NCBI RefSeq assembly: GCF_012843705.1 | Contig: NZ_JABAFQ010000006.1 | Span: 39,589-103,588, forward strand | DNA length: 64,000 nucleotides | Source: Fusobacterium sp. FSA-380-WT-3A | Lineage (GTDB): Bacteria; Fusobacteriota; Fusobacteriia; Fusobacteriales; Fusobacteriaceae | Direction: 5' to 3' | Part shown: one piece after another, positions 35,186 through 44,000 of the stretch | Numbering within the stretch: the stretch's first letter is position 1 | How the letters are laid out: every line of letters begins with the position of its first letter | Made by a program: the position numbers and the translations under genes | Notes under the pieces: model-generated | What the model saw: only the letters and a program-made list of their open reading frames with translations | Told to the model about the DNA's origin: nothing | The model's database searches: none

Positions 35186-36547
35186 TTAATTTTGTAAAAC
35201 TCTTTTTTCTAAATGCTTATTAAAAATAAATATAAATGTGGTGATAGTAATGCAAGAAGTCACTATATCACATATTGGTTGAGCAAAAAAAGCAAATTTT
35301 GCTTGAAAAAATATAGGTAAAACTATAGCACTAGCCATATAAATAATTTTTCTAGTCATTGAAAGGATAAAGGCTGTTTTTATTCTTCCTACAGCAGTAA
35401 ATCCATCTACATAACAATATTGAAATGAAAGAGGAATTATTCCCCAAAGACTATTTTTTATTCCCCAAAGTGAAATTTCTACAAGTTCTTTTTCCTCAGT
35501 AAAAAAGTTTATAAATTTAGGAGAAATATAATCTGTTAGAAAAAACATAGAGCCTGTTAAACATAAAGCGACCATTATAATATATTTTTCAGCTAATTTT
35601 ACTCTCTCTATTTGTTTAGCTCCATAATTATAACTTAAAAGTGGTTGAGTTCCTCCAGAAAGTCCTATTAAAGGTCCTGTAATAAGTAAAAGAAAACTTT
35701 GAACTATTGTGGCTGCTGATATTAATAAATCTCCTTGAGTTTCCCCACCATATTTTTGTAACATAGCATTCAACATTATTAAAATAAGACTGTCTGTTGC
35801 CAAAATAAAAAAAGGTAAGAATCCAAATCTTATAATATTTTTTATTATTTTTAAAGAATATTTTTCTTTTGTTATAGGAATAATAATTTTTTTACTTCTT
35901 AAAAATGAAAAAGCAAAAAGAAATGATAAAACTTGAGCAATTACTGTAGCCCAAGCTGCTCCACTAACTCCCATGTTAAAATAAAAAATAAAAATTGTAT
36001 CTAAAATAATGTTTGTTATGGCTCCTATAATTACTGTAGCCATTCCCACCATAGAAAAGCCTTGACAAGTTATAAAAAAGTTTAGTCCTACAGCCATTAA
36101 AGCAAAAAAACTTCCTAAAGTATATATAGTTAAATATTGGTTAGCATAAACAAAAGTAGTTTCACTTCCACCAAAAATCATTATTAACTTATTTTTTAAA
36201 ACTAAAAAAATTATTGTTAAAACAATACTCAAAACTCCCAACATAAAAAAACTATTAGATAAAATTTGTCTAGCTTCTTTTTCATTTTGTTCTCCCATTT
36301 TTATAGACATAGTTATAGAACCACCTAATCCTACAAGGGTTCCAAAAGAAGATAAAAAAGCTACTATAGGTCCACAAACTCCAACTCCTGCTAATGCTAA
36401 ACTTCCTATTTCTGGAATATGTCCTATATACATTCTATCTACTATACTATAAAGTAAATTAACAAGTTGAGCTAACATTGTAGGTATGGCCAATTTAAAA
36501 ACTAATCCAAGAACAAAATCTTTTCCTAAATCATTTGATAATTTCAT
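35186..36547 (-). CDS. MATE-family multidrug/cation antiporter
   Basis: A 453-residue protein with twelve hydrophobic segments. MATE landmarks are visible: LAIPTMLAQLVNLLYSIVDR-type N terminus, FLSSFGTLVGLGGS, and GGTQPLLSYNYGAKQIERVK in the second half. It exports drugs or metabolites using a Na+ or H+ gradient. ATG 36547 is preferred since AAGGTG lies 7-12 nt upstream; a GTG at 36556 overlaps that site. Transcription runs toward yerC, which has its own promoter. Confidence 0.92.
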   Translation of the reverse strand: MKLSNDLGKDFVLGLVFKLAIPTMLAQLVNLLYSIVDRMYIGHIPEIGSLALAGVGVCGPIVAFLSSFGTLVGLGGSITMSIKMGEQNEKEARQILSNSFFMLGVLSIVLTIIFLVLKNKLIMIFGGSETTFVYANQYLTIYTLGSFFALMAVGLNFFITCQGFSMVGMATVIIGAITNIILDTIFIFYFNMGVSGAAWATVIAQVLSFLFAFSFLRSKKIIIPITKEKYSLKIIKNIIRFGFLPFFILATDSLILIMLNAMLQKYGGETQGDLLISAATIVQSFLLLITGPLIGLSGGTQPLLSYNYGAKQIERVKLAEKYIIMVALCLTGSMFFLTDYISPKFINFFTEEKELVEISLWGIKNSLWGIIPLSFQYCYVDGFTAVGRIKTAFILSMTRKIIYMASAIVLPIFFQAKFAFFAQPICDIVTSCITITTFIFIFNKHLEKRVLQN

Positions 36548-36891
36548 AATGTTCACCTTTTTTAATTTTTATTTTCAGCAAAGTATAGTATAACATATTA
36601 TTTAATTAAAGAAAATACCTATAAAAATTTTTTAATATATTTAATTTTTTATTTATATTTTTATTTATAATTCTAAAAAATACCATTTAAATATAATAAA
36701 ATTATATTTTTTAGTAAACTCAATATTATAAAAAATCGTTCTCCTTTATAAGATTATCAATAATAAATAAAATTTCTAAAATTAAAAATATTTTCATAAT
36801 TTATAAAATAAATTGAACAATTAAAAAATTATACTATTTAAATAAAAAAGAGTTATTATAAATTAAAAAAGTATAATAACTCCTTCATTCT
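36548..36891. other. 344-bp AT-rich intergenic region
   Basis: No ORF with a credible ribosome binding site and no RNA gene are visible. It holds the MATE promoter area (TATACT near 36576-36581 on the minus strand) and, at its far end, the terminator of the pxp operon. AAGGAGAACG on the minus strand near 36742 has no start codon at the right distance. Confidence 0.5.
36844..36882 (-). terminator. Terminator of the pxp operon
   Basis: GAGTTATTATA (36850-36860) pairs with TATAATAACTC (36872-36882); on the minus strand the stem is followed by six T residues, 10 bp after the pxpC stop. Confidence 0.85.
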
Positions 36892-37932
36892 TTATTTTAT
36901 TCTCTCAACTTCAAGATTAAATATTTTTCCATTTATTTTTACACTATATTTTCTCATTACAAATTCATCTTTTTCTTCTACATTAAATCTATCATATGAA
37001 GAAATCTTTTCTATTATTTCATTTATAGATTTCAAAGAGTTTAAAGCTTCATCTAAAGAATATCTTTTAAATCTTATTTTTGAACCTGGTGTTGCTTGAG
37101 CAAGTTTTGGTAAATCACTAGAAATTACATTTCCTATCTTTGTATATCCTCCTGTAGTTTGTCTATCTGCCATCATTATTATTGGTTGACCACTACCTGG
37201 TACTTGAATAGCTCCAAAAGTTATTCCATCAGAAATTATATCTCCTCCATTTTTATGTTCTATTGTTTCTCCAGATACAGAAGATAATCTAATTCCCATT
37301 CTATCACTTTCCTGAGTTACTGTATATACTTCATTAAAGAAAGTTTCAATACCTTTTTCTGTAAAATGGTCATCTTGTTGTCCTAGTATAACCCCAACTT
37401 CTATTTCTTTTTGATATTTAGGTATATATTCATCTTTTAATTTTAATATATTCTCTTCAGTAGAGTTTCCTATAGATAAAACATCATTAGTCATAAGTTT
37501 TCTACCTTGGAAACCACCTATTTTTGCTTTTAAATTTGTTGATTTACTATTCATAATTACTGGAACATCTATTCCACCTGAAAAAGCTATATAATTTCTA
37601 AGCCCAGATTTACAAATTCCCATTTTTAAAATGTCACCTTTCTTAGCTTTATAACTTTTCCATAATTCTATTTTTTCTTTATTTAAAGACGAGTCGCATT
37701 GAGCTCCTGTTATTGAAAACATTGTATCTTTCAAAAATTCTACTTTTATTCCTTTTAAAGTTGTTTCCAATACTGCTTCTTCCTGAGAATTTCCAACAAG
37801 GATATTAGCGATTCTAGCTGAAAAATTATCCATTACACCTGAAGCAGAAACTCCATATCTTTGATAACCATATCTTCCTAAATCTTGTACAGTTGTTAAA
37901 AGTCCTGCATCTAAAATTTTTAAAGTTTCCAT
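36892..37932 (-). CDS. pxpC: 5-oxoprolinase subunit C (KipA/biotin-dependent carboxyltransferase family)
   Basis: A 346-residue protein of the KipA/AHS2 family. Conserved segments are LLTTVQDLGRYGYQRYGV (about 12-29), SGVMDNFSARIANILVGN, YIAFSGGIDVP (about 113-123), ESDRMGIRLS and ADRQTTGGYTKIG (about 254-266). Together with PxpA and PxpB it forms the ATP-dependent enzyme that opens 5-oxoproline (pyroglutamate) to glutamate. It starts 2 bp after pxpB and is the last gene of the operon. Confidence 0.93.
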   Translation of the reverse strand: METLKILDAGLLTTVQDLGRYGYQRYGVSASGVMDNFSARIANILVGNSQEEAVLETTLKGIKVEFLKDTMFSITGAQCDSSLNKEKIELWKSYKAKKGDILKMGICKSGLRNYIAFSGGIDVPVIMNSKSTNLKAKIGGFQGRKLMTNDVLSIGNSTEENILKLKDEYIPKYQKEIEVGVILGQQDDHFTEKGIETFFNEVYTVTQESDRMGIRLSSVSGETIEHKNGGDIISDGITFGAIQVPGSGQPIIMMADRQTTGGYTKIGNVISSDLPKLAQATPGSKIRFKRYSLDEALNSLKSINEIIEKISSYDRFNVEEKDEFVMRKYSVKINGKIFNLEVERIK

Positions 37933-37934
37933 TA

Positions 37935-38657
37935 TTATTCCTCCTTCAAGTAACGCTTTTCAACATAAGTTTTATTTTTCACTTGTTCAAGAATATCCTT
38001 ATATTCTTTTTCAGAAACAGATACAAATTTTATATATTCCCCAGCCTTTAATAAAAATGGTTTTTCATTTTCTGGATCAAATAAATTTAAAGGAGTTCTT
38101 CCTAATAATTGCCACCCTCCAGGACTTTCAATTGGATATACCCCTGTTTGTTCCCCAGCTATTCCTACTGATCCTCCAGGTATTTTTGTTCTTGGTGTTT
38201 TTAATCTAGGAGTTGCTATTCTCTTATCCATTCCTCCTAAATATGGGAATCCTGGCGTGAATCCCAACATATATACTAAATATTCCCCAGATGTATGGAT
38301 TGATATAACTTCTTCTACTGAAAGTTCATTGTGAGAAGCTATATTTTCTATATCTGGACCATATTCTCCACCATATAAAACTGGTATTTCCACTATTTCT
38401 TTTTTTATTTTTACTATATTAGAATCTTCTACCTTACAATTTTTTTCTACTATTCCTTTTAATTCATCAAAAGAAATTACAAAAGGGTCATAGTAAACTA
38501 TAATTGACCTATAAGTAGGTAATAAATCTTTTATACCTTTATGATTTAATGAATCTAAATATTCTGTAATCTTTTTTAAATTATAGTTTATTATTGGGGA
38601 AATTTCATTTCCTAATTCTATTATTAATGCTGAGTCACCAGCTTTTAAAAATTTCAT
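37935..38657 (-). CDS. pxpB: 5-oxoprolinase subunit B (KipI family)
   Basis: A 240-residue KipI/AHS1-family protein. Key blocks are SALIIELGNEISP, PTYRSIIVYYDP (about 47-58), the GEYLVYMLGFTPGFPYLGGM segment split near residue 140, and TPRTKIPGGSVGIAG and GWQLLGRTPLNLFD in the C-terminal half. It is the partner of PxpC in 5-oxoprolinase; in Bacillus the homologue KipI also inhibits kinase KinA. A GGAGGAC site precedes the ATG. A strong hairpin lies between it and the upstream transporter gene. Confidence 0.93.
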   Translation of the reverse strand: MKFLKAGDSALIIELGNEISPIINYNLKKITEYLDSLNHKGIKDLLPTYRSIIVYYDPFVISFDELKGIVEKNCKVEDSNIVKIKKEIVEIPVLYGGEYGPDIENIASHNELSVEEVISIHTSGEYLVYMLGFTPGFPYLGGMDKRIATPRLKTPRTKIPGGSVGIAGEQTGVYPIESPGGWQLLGRTPLNLFDPENEKPFLLKAGEYIKFVSVSEKEYKDILEQVKNKTYVEKRYLKEE

Positions 38658-38692
38658 AAAGTCCTCCTAAAACTAAAAGTGAAATGAATATA

Positions 38693-38721
38693 AAATTTCT
38701 CCTGAAAATCAGGAGAAATTT
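38693..38721 (-). terminator. Strong hairpin inside the pxp operon (terminator or polarity element)
   Basis: A 13-bp perfect stem AAATTTCTCCTGA/TCAGGAGAAATTT with a 3-nt loop lies 4 bp after the NRAMP-like gene and before pxpB. It has only a short T tract on the minus strand, so it may attenuate, stabilise mRNA ends or both. Confidence 0.6.
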
Positions 38722-38724
38722 ATA

Positions 38725-39918
38725 TTATTTAAAAAGTTGCATTATTCCTTTTAAAGACATTATTCCTGCATATCCAGTTACAAAAACAACTATTGTTCCT
38801 AGAACAGTAAGTAATGTTGAATGTTTGTATTCTCCTACAATCTCTTTTTTTCTTGAACCTAATAATACTACTCCTAAAGTTATTGGAAGTATTAATCCAT
38901 TAAGTGACCCTGCTAAAACTAATAAAACAACAGGTTTGCCTAGAAAAGCCATAACTAAAGTTGAAAATACTATAAATCCTATTATAAAATATTTTTCTTT
39001 TTCCATTACTGTTTTAGATAAAGTTTTTAAGAATGAAACTGAAGTATAAGCAGCTCCTACTATTGATGTTAAAGCAGCAGCAAAAATAACTAATCCAAAT
39101 ATTTTGTATCCTATAATTCCAGCTCCAGCTTTAAAAGCAGAAGCTGGTGGATTAGCTGGGTCTAATTTAAATCCAACTGAAACAACTCCAAGTACAGCTA
39201 AAAATAACATAATTCTTATAAGAGAAGCTATTGAAACTCCCATTATAGAACTTTGATTAATTTTATCTAAATTTTCTATTCCTTTAGTATTGGCATCTAT
39301 AAGTCTATGAGCTCCAGCAAACGTTATATATCCTCCAATTGTTCCTCCAAGTAAAGTTACTATAGATAAAGTTAAATCACTATAACTTTCTGGAAAAATT
39401 GCTCCATGAAGAGCTTCTCCTACTGGAGGGGCTGATAATACTGCCACATATCCCATAACTATTATCATTAAAGCTCCTAAAAATTTTGTTAATTTATCCA
39501 TTACAGTTCCCATATCTTTAGATAAAAAAACAAATACAGCTAAAGCCCCAGATATAACTACTCCTAAAGTTATGTCACATCCAAATAAAGCATTTAATCC
39601 TAAAGCTGCTCCCCCAACATTTCCTATATTAAAAGCAAGTCCTCCTAATGAAACTAATCCAGCTATAAAATACCCTAATCCTGGAGCTACTTTATTGGCA
39701 ATGTCTTGTCCTCTCATTCCAGAAACACAAATTACTCTCCAAATATTTAATTGAACAATTAATGTAGCTATTGTAACAACTAAAATAGTAAAAGCAAAAT
39801 TAGCTTTAAAAGTTTCTGTAAAAACAGCTGTTTGTGTTAAAAATCCTGGTCCTATAGCTGATGTTGCCATAAGGAAGGCTGCCCCTACTATGGCTCCTTT
39901 ATTTTTGTTATCCGCCAT
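38725..39918 (-). CDS. NRAMP/YcsG-type transporter of the 5-oxoproline operon
   Basis: A 397-residue protein with about eleven hydrophobic segments and NRAMP-fold features: ATSAIGPGFLTQTAVFT (about residues 19-35), VCVSGMRGQDIANK-like VSGMRGQDIA, and GGTIGGYITFAGAHRLID in the middle. It is closest in character to YcsG, an NRAMP relative commonly found beside ycsF and kipI/kipA. The canonical metal-binding DPGN motif of true NRAMPs is not present; GPGF takes its place. A role in 5-oxoproline or other organic-acid uptake is therefore more likely than metal import (inference). It abuts pxpA, sharing one base. Confidence 0.85.
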   Translation of the reverse strand: MADNKNKGAIVGAAFLMATSAIGPGFLTQTAVFTETFKANFAFTILVVTIATLIVQLNIWRVICVSGMRGQDIANKVAPGLGYFIAGLVSLGGLAFNIGNVGGAALGLNALFGCDITLGVVISGALAVFVFLSKDMGTVMDKLTKFLGALMIIVMGYVAVLSAPPVGEALHGAIFPESYSDLTLSIVTLLGGTIGGYITFAGAHRLIDANTKGIENLDKINQSSIMGVSIASLIRIMLFLAVLGVVSVGFKLDPANPPASAFKAGAGIIGYKIFGLVIFAAALTSIVGAAYTSVSFLKTLSKTVMEKEKYFIIGFIVFSTLVMAFLGKPVVLLVLAGSLNGLILPITLGVVLLGSRKKEIVGEYKHSTLLTVLGTIVVFVTGYAGIMSLKGIMQLFK

Positions 39919-40685
39919 TATTCATCACCTCTTAACGAAGAAATTTCAACTCCTTCATTAATAAGAGCTTCTCTTATTTTTTGTGAGAATACTAAAGCTT
40001 CTGGATTATCTCCATGTATACATATAGTATGAACTTTTATATCTACATCTTTTCCATTTATACTTTCTACTTTTCCTTCTTTTACCATTCTTATAACTCT
40101 TTTTATAGCTAAATCTTTATCATGGATAACTGCTCCTGGTAAAGTTCTAGCTACCAATGTTCCGTCATCATTATAAGCTCTGTCAGCAAAAACTTCATTA
40201 GCTACTTTTAATCCTAAAGCTTCTCCAGCTTTTATCATTTCACTATTAGCTAATCCCATTAAGATTAAACTATCATCAACTTCTTTTATAGCCTCAGCTA
40301 TAGCCATAGCTAGTTTACTGTCTTTTGCTGCCATATTGTATAAAGCCCCATGAGGTTTGACATGTTGTAAAGTAACTCCTTCAGCCTTAGCAAAAGCTTG
40401 AAGAGCTCCTAATTGATATTTTATATATGTTTTTACTTCAGCTGGTGAAGCATTTAAATTTCTTCTTCCAAATCCCATTAAATCAGGAAATCCTGGATGG
40501 GCTCCTATAGCTACTCCATTTTTTTTAGCTAAAGAAACTGTTTTTTCCATAACAACAGAATCCCCAGCATGCCATCCACAGGCTACATTAGCTGAAGAAA
40601 TATACTTTAAAACTTCTTCATCCATTCCTATTTTATACGCCCCAAAACTTTCTCCAAGATCACAGTTTAAATCCACTCTTATCAT
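39918..40685 (-). CDS. pxpA: 5-oxoprolinase subunit A (LamB/YcsF family)
   Basis: A 255-residue YcsF-family protein. The N-terminal [12 protein letters not shown] (residues 4-15), [13 protein letters not shown] (about 31-43), [15 protein letters not shown] (about 61-75) and [10 protein letters not shown] (about 109-118) are diagnostic. It is the catalytic/substrate-binding subunit of ATP-dependent 5-oxoprolinase. First gene of the operon, with GGAGGTAGGG ahead of the ATG and a TTGACA promoter about 155 bp upstream. Output glutamate would feed the same fermentation as the glutaminase at 2-3 kb. Confidence 0.95.
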   Translation of the reverse strand: MIRVDLNCDLGESFGAYKIGMDEEVLKYISSANVACGWHAGDSVVMEKTVSLAKKNGVAIGAHPGFPDLMGFGRRNLNASPAEVKTYIKYQLGALQAFAKAEGVTLQHVKPHGALYNMAAKDSKLAMAIAEAIKEVDDSLILMGLANSEMIKAGEALGLKVANEVFADRAYNDDGTLVARTLPGAVIHDKDLAIKRVIRMVKEGKVESINGKDVDIKVHTICIHGDNPEALVFSQKIREALINEGVEISSLRGDE

Positions 40686-40840
40686 ATCCCTACCTCCATG
40701 TAATAAATTAATGTATTCTTTTTTAAAAACATAAGATATGTTTCATTATTAAATATACCATATGTTTTTTTATTTTTCAATCTCAATCAAAATATAAAAA
40801 ATATATACTTTATTAAAAAATCATATTTTTAAATAATGAG

Positions 40841-40869
40841 ATTTTATATTATTCTTTTTGAAATGTCAA
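40841..40869 (-). promoter_or_regulatory. Promoter of the pxpA operon
   Basis: Minus strand TTGACA (40864-40869), a 17-nt spacer and TAAAAT (40841-40846). Confidence 0.7.
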
Positions 40870-40891
40870 TAAAAATTTTATAAAAATAAAA

Positions 40892-40919
40892 TTGACAAAA
40901 CTAAATTGAGTGATATAAT
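40892..40919 (+). promoter_or_regulatory. Promoter of the transporter-amidohydrolase operon
   Basis: TTGACA (40892-40897), a 16-nt spacer and TATAAT (40914-40919), 77 bp before the transporter start. Confidence 0.8.
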
Positions 40920-40996
40920 AAAATTACTATTTTTTTATACGTAAAATATTAAAAAAATATACATAATACTATAATGAGAAAAATAGGAGGGAAAAT

Positions 40997-42166
40997 ATGA
41001 GTTTAATGATTTCTTTTATTTTAATTTTGTTAGCTTTAGTTATTGGAGAAATTGTTTCTATAAAAACAAAAGCAATTATTCCATCAGTATTTATTACCGC
41101 CGTTATTTTTTTAGTAGGATATTGGACTATTTTTCCTGCTGATATTTTAAATAAAGCAGGATTTTCTACAAATATAATTTATTTATCTATGTATTTTCTA
41201 ATTGTTCATATGGGAACCATGTTGAGTGTTAAAGAATTAATTGCCCAATGGAAAACTTTTTCTATTTCTATATTAGGAATTTGTGGTATATGTTTTGGTA
41301 CTCTTGTACTTGGAAAATTATTTTTTTCTTGGGATATGTTATTAGTAGCTACTCCACCATTAACAGGAGGAGTCGTTGCTTCTATAATAATGTCTCAAGC
41401 AGCAACAGCTAAAGGAATGCCTACTTTAGCTGTATTGGCTGTTGGAATGTATGTTATGCAAGGATTTGCTGGTTATCCATTAACAGCAATAACTTTAAAT
41501 ATGGAAGGAAAAAAATTAATAGAAAAATTTAGAGCTGGAGACATAAAAAAAATAAAAAAAGAAGATGAACAAAAAGAAGAAAAAAAATTAATTCCACCTT
41601 TACCAAAAAGATATCAAACAACTTATATGTTTTTATTTCAATTAGGAATTTTAGCTCAATTAAGTATATTTATTGCTGAGATTACTAATAAAGTTGTTTC
41701 TGAATTTGTTATTTGTTTAATTGTAGGAGCAATAGCAGCTGAAATAGGATTAATAGAGAGAAAACCTCTTAATTTATCTGGGTCTTTTGGATTTTTTATG
41801 ACTGGATTAATGGCTTTTATTTTTGGTGGATTAGCTCAAGCTACTCCTGATATGATAAAAAGTCTAATTATTCCATTTATAGGAATTATTGGTCTTGGAG
41901 TTATTGGTTTAGTTATTTTTTCTATTATTGGAGCTAAAATATTTAATGAATCTATCCCAATGGCTATAGCTATATCTCTAAATGCCTTATATGGTTTCCC
42001 TGTCAATTATACTTTGACAAATGATTCTGCTAAAGCTCTAGGAAAAACAGACGAAGAAGTTGAATTTTTATTAGAAGCCATGCTTCCTAAAATGTTAATT
42101 GGAGGATTTGCTTCTGTAACAATTGTTTCTGTTGTTATAGCTGGTATATTTGCAAAAATGTTATAA
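40997..42166 (+). CDS. Polytopic membrane transporter of unknown substrate
   Basis: A 389-residue protein with about ten hydrophobic segments in two similar halves joined by a charged loop (about residues 180-205, rich in Lys and Glu). Each half has a glycine-rich re-entrant-like region: ATPPLTGGVVASIIMSQAATA in the first (split by the helix break at about 120) and NALYGFPVNYTLT in the second. That layout resembles the glutamate:Na+ symporter and related secondary carriers, but I do not recognise the family with certainty. It is followed after 20 bp by an M20D amidohydrolase, so it may import an N-acyl or amide compound, or export the product. Confidence 0.65.
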   Translation: MSLMISFILILLALVIGEIVSIKTKAIIPSVFITAVIFLVGYWTIFPADILNKAGFSTNIIYLSMYFLIVHMGTMLSVKELIAQWKTFSISILGICGICFGTLVLGKLFFSWDMLLVATPPLTGGVVASIIMSQAATAKGMPTLAVLAVGMYVMQGFAGYPLTAITLNMEGKKLIEKFRAGDIKKIKKEDEQKEEKKLIPPLPKRYQTTYMFLFQLGILAQLSIFIAEITNKVVSEFVICLIVGAIAAEIGLIERKPLNLSGSFGFFMTGLMAFIFGGLAQATPDMIKSLIIPFIGIIGLGVIGLVIFSIIGAKIFNESIPMAIAISLNALYGFPVNYTLTNDSAKALGKTDEEVEFLLEAMLPKMLIGGFASVTIVSVVIAGIFAKML

Positions 42167-42186
42167 AACTTTAAGGAGTGATAAGA

Positions 42187-43353
42187 ATGGAAATAAAAGA
42201 ATTGGCTAAAAAGTACAAAGAATATGTTATTAATCTAAGAAGAGAATTTCACCAAATTCCTGAACCTAGTTTAGAAGAATATAAAACTTCTAAAAAAATT
42301 CAAGAAGAACTTGAAAAAATGGGTATAAAATATAAAGTTGTAGCAAATACTGGAATAGTTGCTGAAATTGGTAAAAATTATCAAGGAAAAAAAATAGCCT
42401 TAAGAGCTGATATAGATGCTTTACAAGTAAAAGAATGTACTGGAGTAGAATATGCTTCTAAAAATACAGGTATGATGCATGCTTGTGGTCATGATGGACA
42501 TATCTCTATTTTACTAGGTGCTGCTAAAATATTAAAAGAAATCGAAAATGAAATAAATGGAGTAGTAAAATTATATTTCCAACCAGCTGAAGAAATTGCT
42601 CAAGGGGCAAAAAAAATGATAGAAGAAGAACCTCTAAAAGGAGTAGTTGATGGTTGTTTTGGTATTCATTTATGGTCTGATATTCCAAGTGGGAAAATTT
42701 CTGTAGAAGAGGGACCTAGAATGGCTTCAGCAGATGTTTTAAGAATTGAAATAAAAGGAAGAGGAGGGCATGGTTCTTTACCTCACCAAACTATAGATTC
42801 TGTTGTAGTAGGTTCATCTTTAGTTATGAATTTACAATCTATTGTAAGTAGAGAAATAAGTCCAGTTGATTCTGCTGTTGTTACCATTGGTTCATTCCAT
42901 TCAGGAACAAGATTTAATGTAATAGCTAATCAAGCTACCTTAGAGGGAACTGTTAGAACTTTTAGTAAAGAAACTGGAAAGAAAGTAGAAGATGCTATAA
43001 AAAGATTTGTTAAATCAACATGTGAAGCTTATAGAGCTTCTGGAGAAGTTTTCTATTCTTATGGAACTACTCCTGTAATAAATGATTCTACTTGCTCTAA
43101 AATAGCTGAAAAATCTGTTGAAAAACTTTTGGGAAAAGAGGGATTAACAAAATTTGAAAAAATAACTGGGGCAGAAGATTTTTGTTATTTCTTAGAAGAA
43201 GTTCCTGGAGTTTTAGCCTTTGTTGGAATAAGAAATGAAGAAAAAAATGCTAATTATCCACATCATCATGAAAAATTTAATATGGATGAGGATGCTTTAG
43301 AATATGGTATGGGACTTTATGCTCAATATGCTATAGATTTTTTAAATAACTAG
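42187..43353 (+). CDS. M20D-family amidohydrolase (hippurate/N-acyl amino acid hydrolase type)
   Basis: A 388-residue metallo-hydrolase. Metal-site motifs are RADIDALQV (about 68-76), MHACGHDGH (about 95-103) and the catalytic region QPAEEIAQGAKKMI (about 131-144); the C-terminal ligand is HHHEKFN near residue 360. A lid domain spans about 180-295 (GRGGHGSLPHQTIDSV). Enzymes of this group release free amino acid from N-acyl or N-benzoyl conjugates or peptides. ATG 42187 follows TTAAGGAG; a GTG at 42178 overlaps that site. Paired with the upstream transporter. Confidence 0.92.
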   Translation: MEIKELAKKYKEYVINLRREFHQIPEPSLEEYKTSKKIQEELEKMGIKYKVVANTGIVAEIGKNYQGKKIALRADIDALQVKECTGVEYASKNTGMMHACGHDGHISILLGAAKILKEIENEINGVVKLYFQPAEEIAQGAKKMIEEEPLKGVVDGCFGIHLWSDIPSGKISVEEGPRMASADVLRIEIKGRGGHGSLPHQTIDSVVVGSSLVMNLQSIVSREISPVDSAVVTIGSFHSGTRFNVIANQATLEGTVRTFSKETGKKVEDAIKRFVKSTCEAYRASGEVFYSYGTTPVINDSTCSKIAEKSVEKLLGKEGLTKFEKITGAEDFCYFLEEVPGVLAFVGIRNEEKNANYPHHHEKFNMDEDALEYGMGLYAQYAIDFLNN

Positions 43354-43413
43354 AATAAATATATCTCTATTTTGAATTTACTTAAAATATTGTATTTTTT
43401 AATACTATAAATT

Positions 43414-43445
43414 AAAATGCTGAAGAGTTTTCTTCAGCATTTTTT
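43414..43445. terminator. Bidirectional terminator between the amidohydrolase and ridA
   Basis: A 13-bp perfect stem AAAATGCTGAAGA/TCTTCAGCATTTT with loop GTTT and a following T-run. Confidence 0.9.
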
Positions 43446-43471
43446 ATATTTTAAATATAAGATTTTATTTT

Positions 43472-43849
43472 CTATTTAACAGCTATTAATTCTATTTCTA
43501 CTTTTACATCTTTTGGTAATCTTGCTACCTCTACACAAGCTCTTGCTGGTTTTACTTCTCCTAAATATTCATTATACACTTCATTTATTGCTCCAAAATC
43601 ATCCATATTTTTTATGAAACATGTTGCTTTTACTACATCTTTAAATGTATACCCTGCTTCATCTAGTATTGCTTTTAAATTTTCTAATGATTGTCTTGTT
43701 TGAGCTTTTACATCATCTGATACTAATGTCATTGTTTCTGGCACAAATGGTATTTGTCCTGATATGTATAAAGTTCCATTTACCTCTACTGCTTGTGAAT
43801 ATGGTCCTAAAGCTGCTGGTGCTTTTGGTGTATTTATTATTTTTTTCAT
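43472..43849 (-). CDS. ridA: RidA-family enamine/imine deaminase
   Basis: A 125-residue YjgF/YER057c/UK114 protein that hydrolyses reactive enamine intermediates from PLP enzymes. The N-terminal KAPAALGPYSQAVEV (about 8-22), SGQIPFVPET, and C-terminal KPARACVEVARLPKDVKVEIE with the active-site Arg are present. ATG 43849 is chosen because ATAGGAGG lies 9 nt upstream; an upstream in-frame start would add 17 non-conserved residues and overlap the promoter leader. It stands as a single-gene unit. Confidence 0.93.
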   Translation of the reverse strand: MKKIINTPKAPAALGPYSQAVEVNGTLYISGQIPFVPETMTLVSDDVKAQTRQSLENLKAILDEAGYTFKDVVKATCFIKNMDDFGAINEVYNEYLGEVKPARACVEVARLPKDVKVEIELIAVK

Positions 43850-43888
43850 TTCTAATCCTCCTATTAATTTTGATTTTTTATATTTAAA

Positions 43889-43917
43889 ATTATAACACAC
43901 TATCTTATAAAAATCAA
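43889..43917 (-). promoter_or_regulatory. Promoter of ridA
   Basis: Minus strand TTGATT (43912-43917), a 17-nt spacer and TATAAT (43889-43894), divergent from and only 16 bp from the rluD-like gene promoter. Confidence 0.85.
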
Positions 43918-43933
43918 AGTTTATACCTTAATA

Positions 43934-43962
43934 TTGATAAAATTTATAAGAAATGTTATAAT
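43934..43962 (+). promoter_or_regulatory. Promoter of the RluA-family synthase gene
   Basis: TTGATA (43934-43939), a 17-nt spacer and TATAAT (43957-43962), 38 bp before the start codon. Confidence 0.85.
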
Positions 43963-44000
43963 CATAATTAATAAATTTATATAATATTTTAGGGAGAAAA

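Larger units (their letters stand above)
40686..40996. other. 311-bp divergent promoter region
   Basis: Holds two near-consensus divergent promoters and an approximately 150-nt leader before pxpA that contains a small hairpin (AAACATA/TATGTTT, 40727-40743). No gene with a credible ribosome binding site is seen. The two -35 boxes form an inverted repeat, TGTCAAT...ATTGACA (40864-40897). Confidence 0.6.

Noticed and set aside
36720..36760. Small ORF on the minus strand after AAGGAGAACG
   Set aside because: No ATG, GTG or TTG occurs at a workable distance from the SD-like sequence.
40727..40770. Possible third attenuator in the pxpA leader (12-codon ORF plus AAACATA/TATGTTT hairpin on the minus strand)
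   Set aside because: The short ORF has no ribosome binding site at a usable distance, the hairpin lacks a real T-run, and there is no third competing segment.
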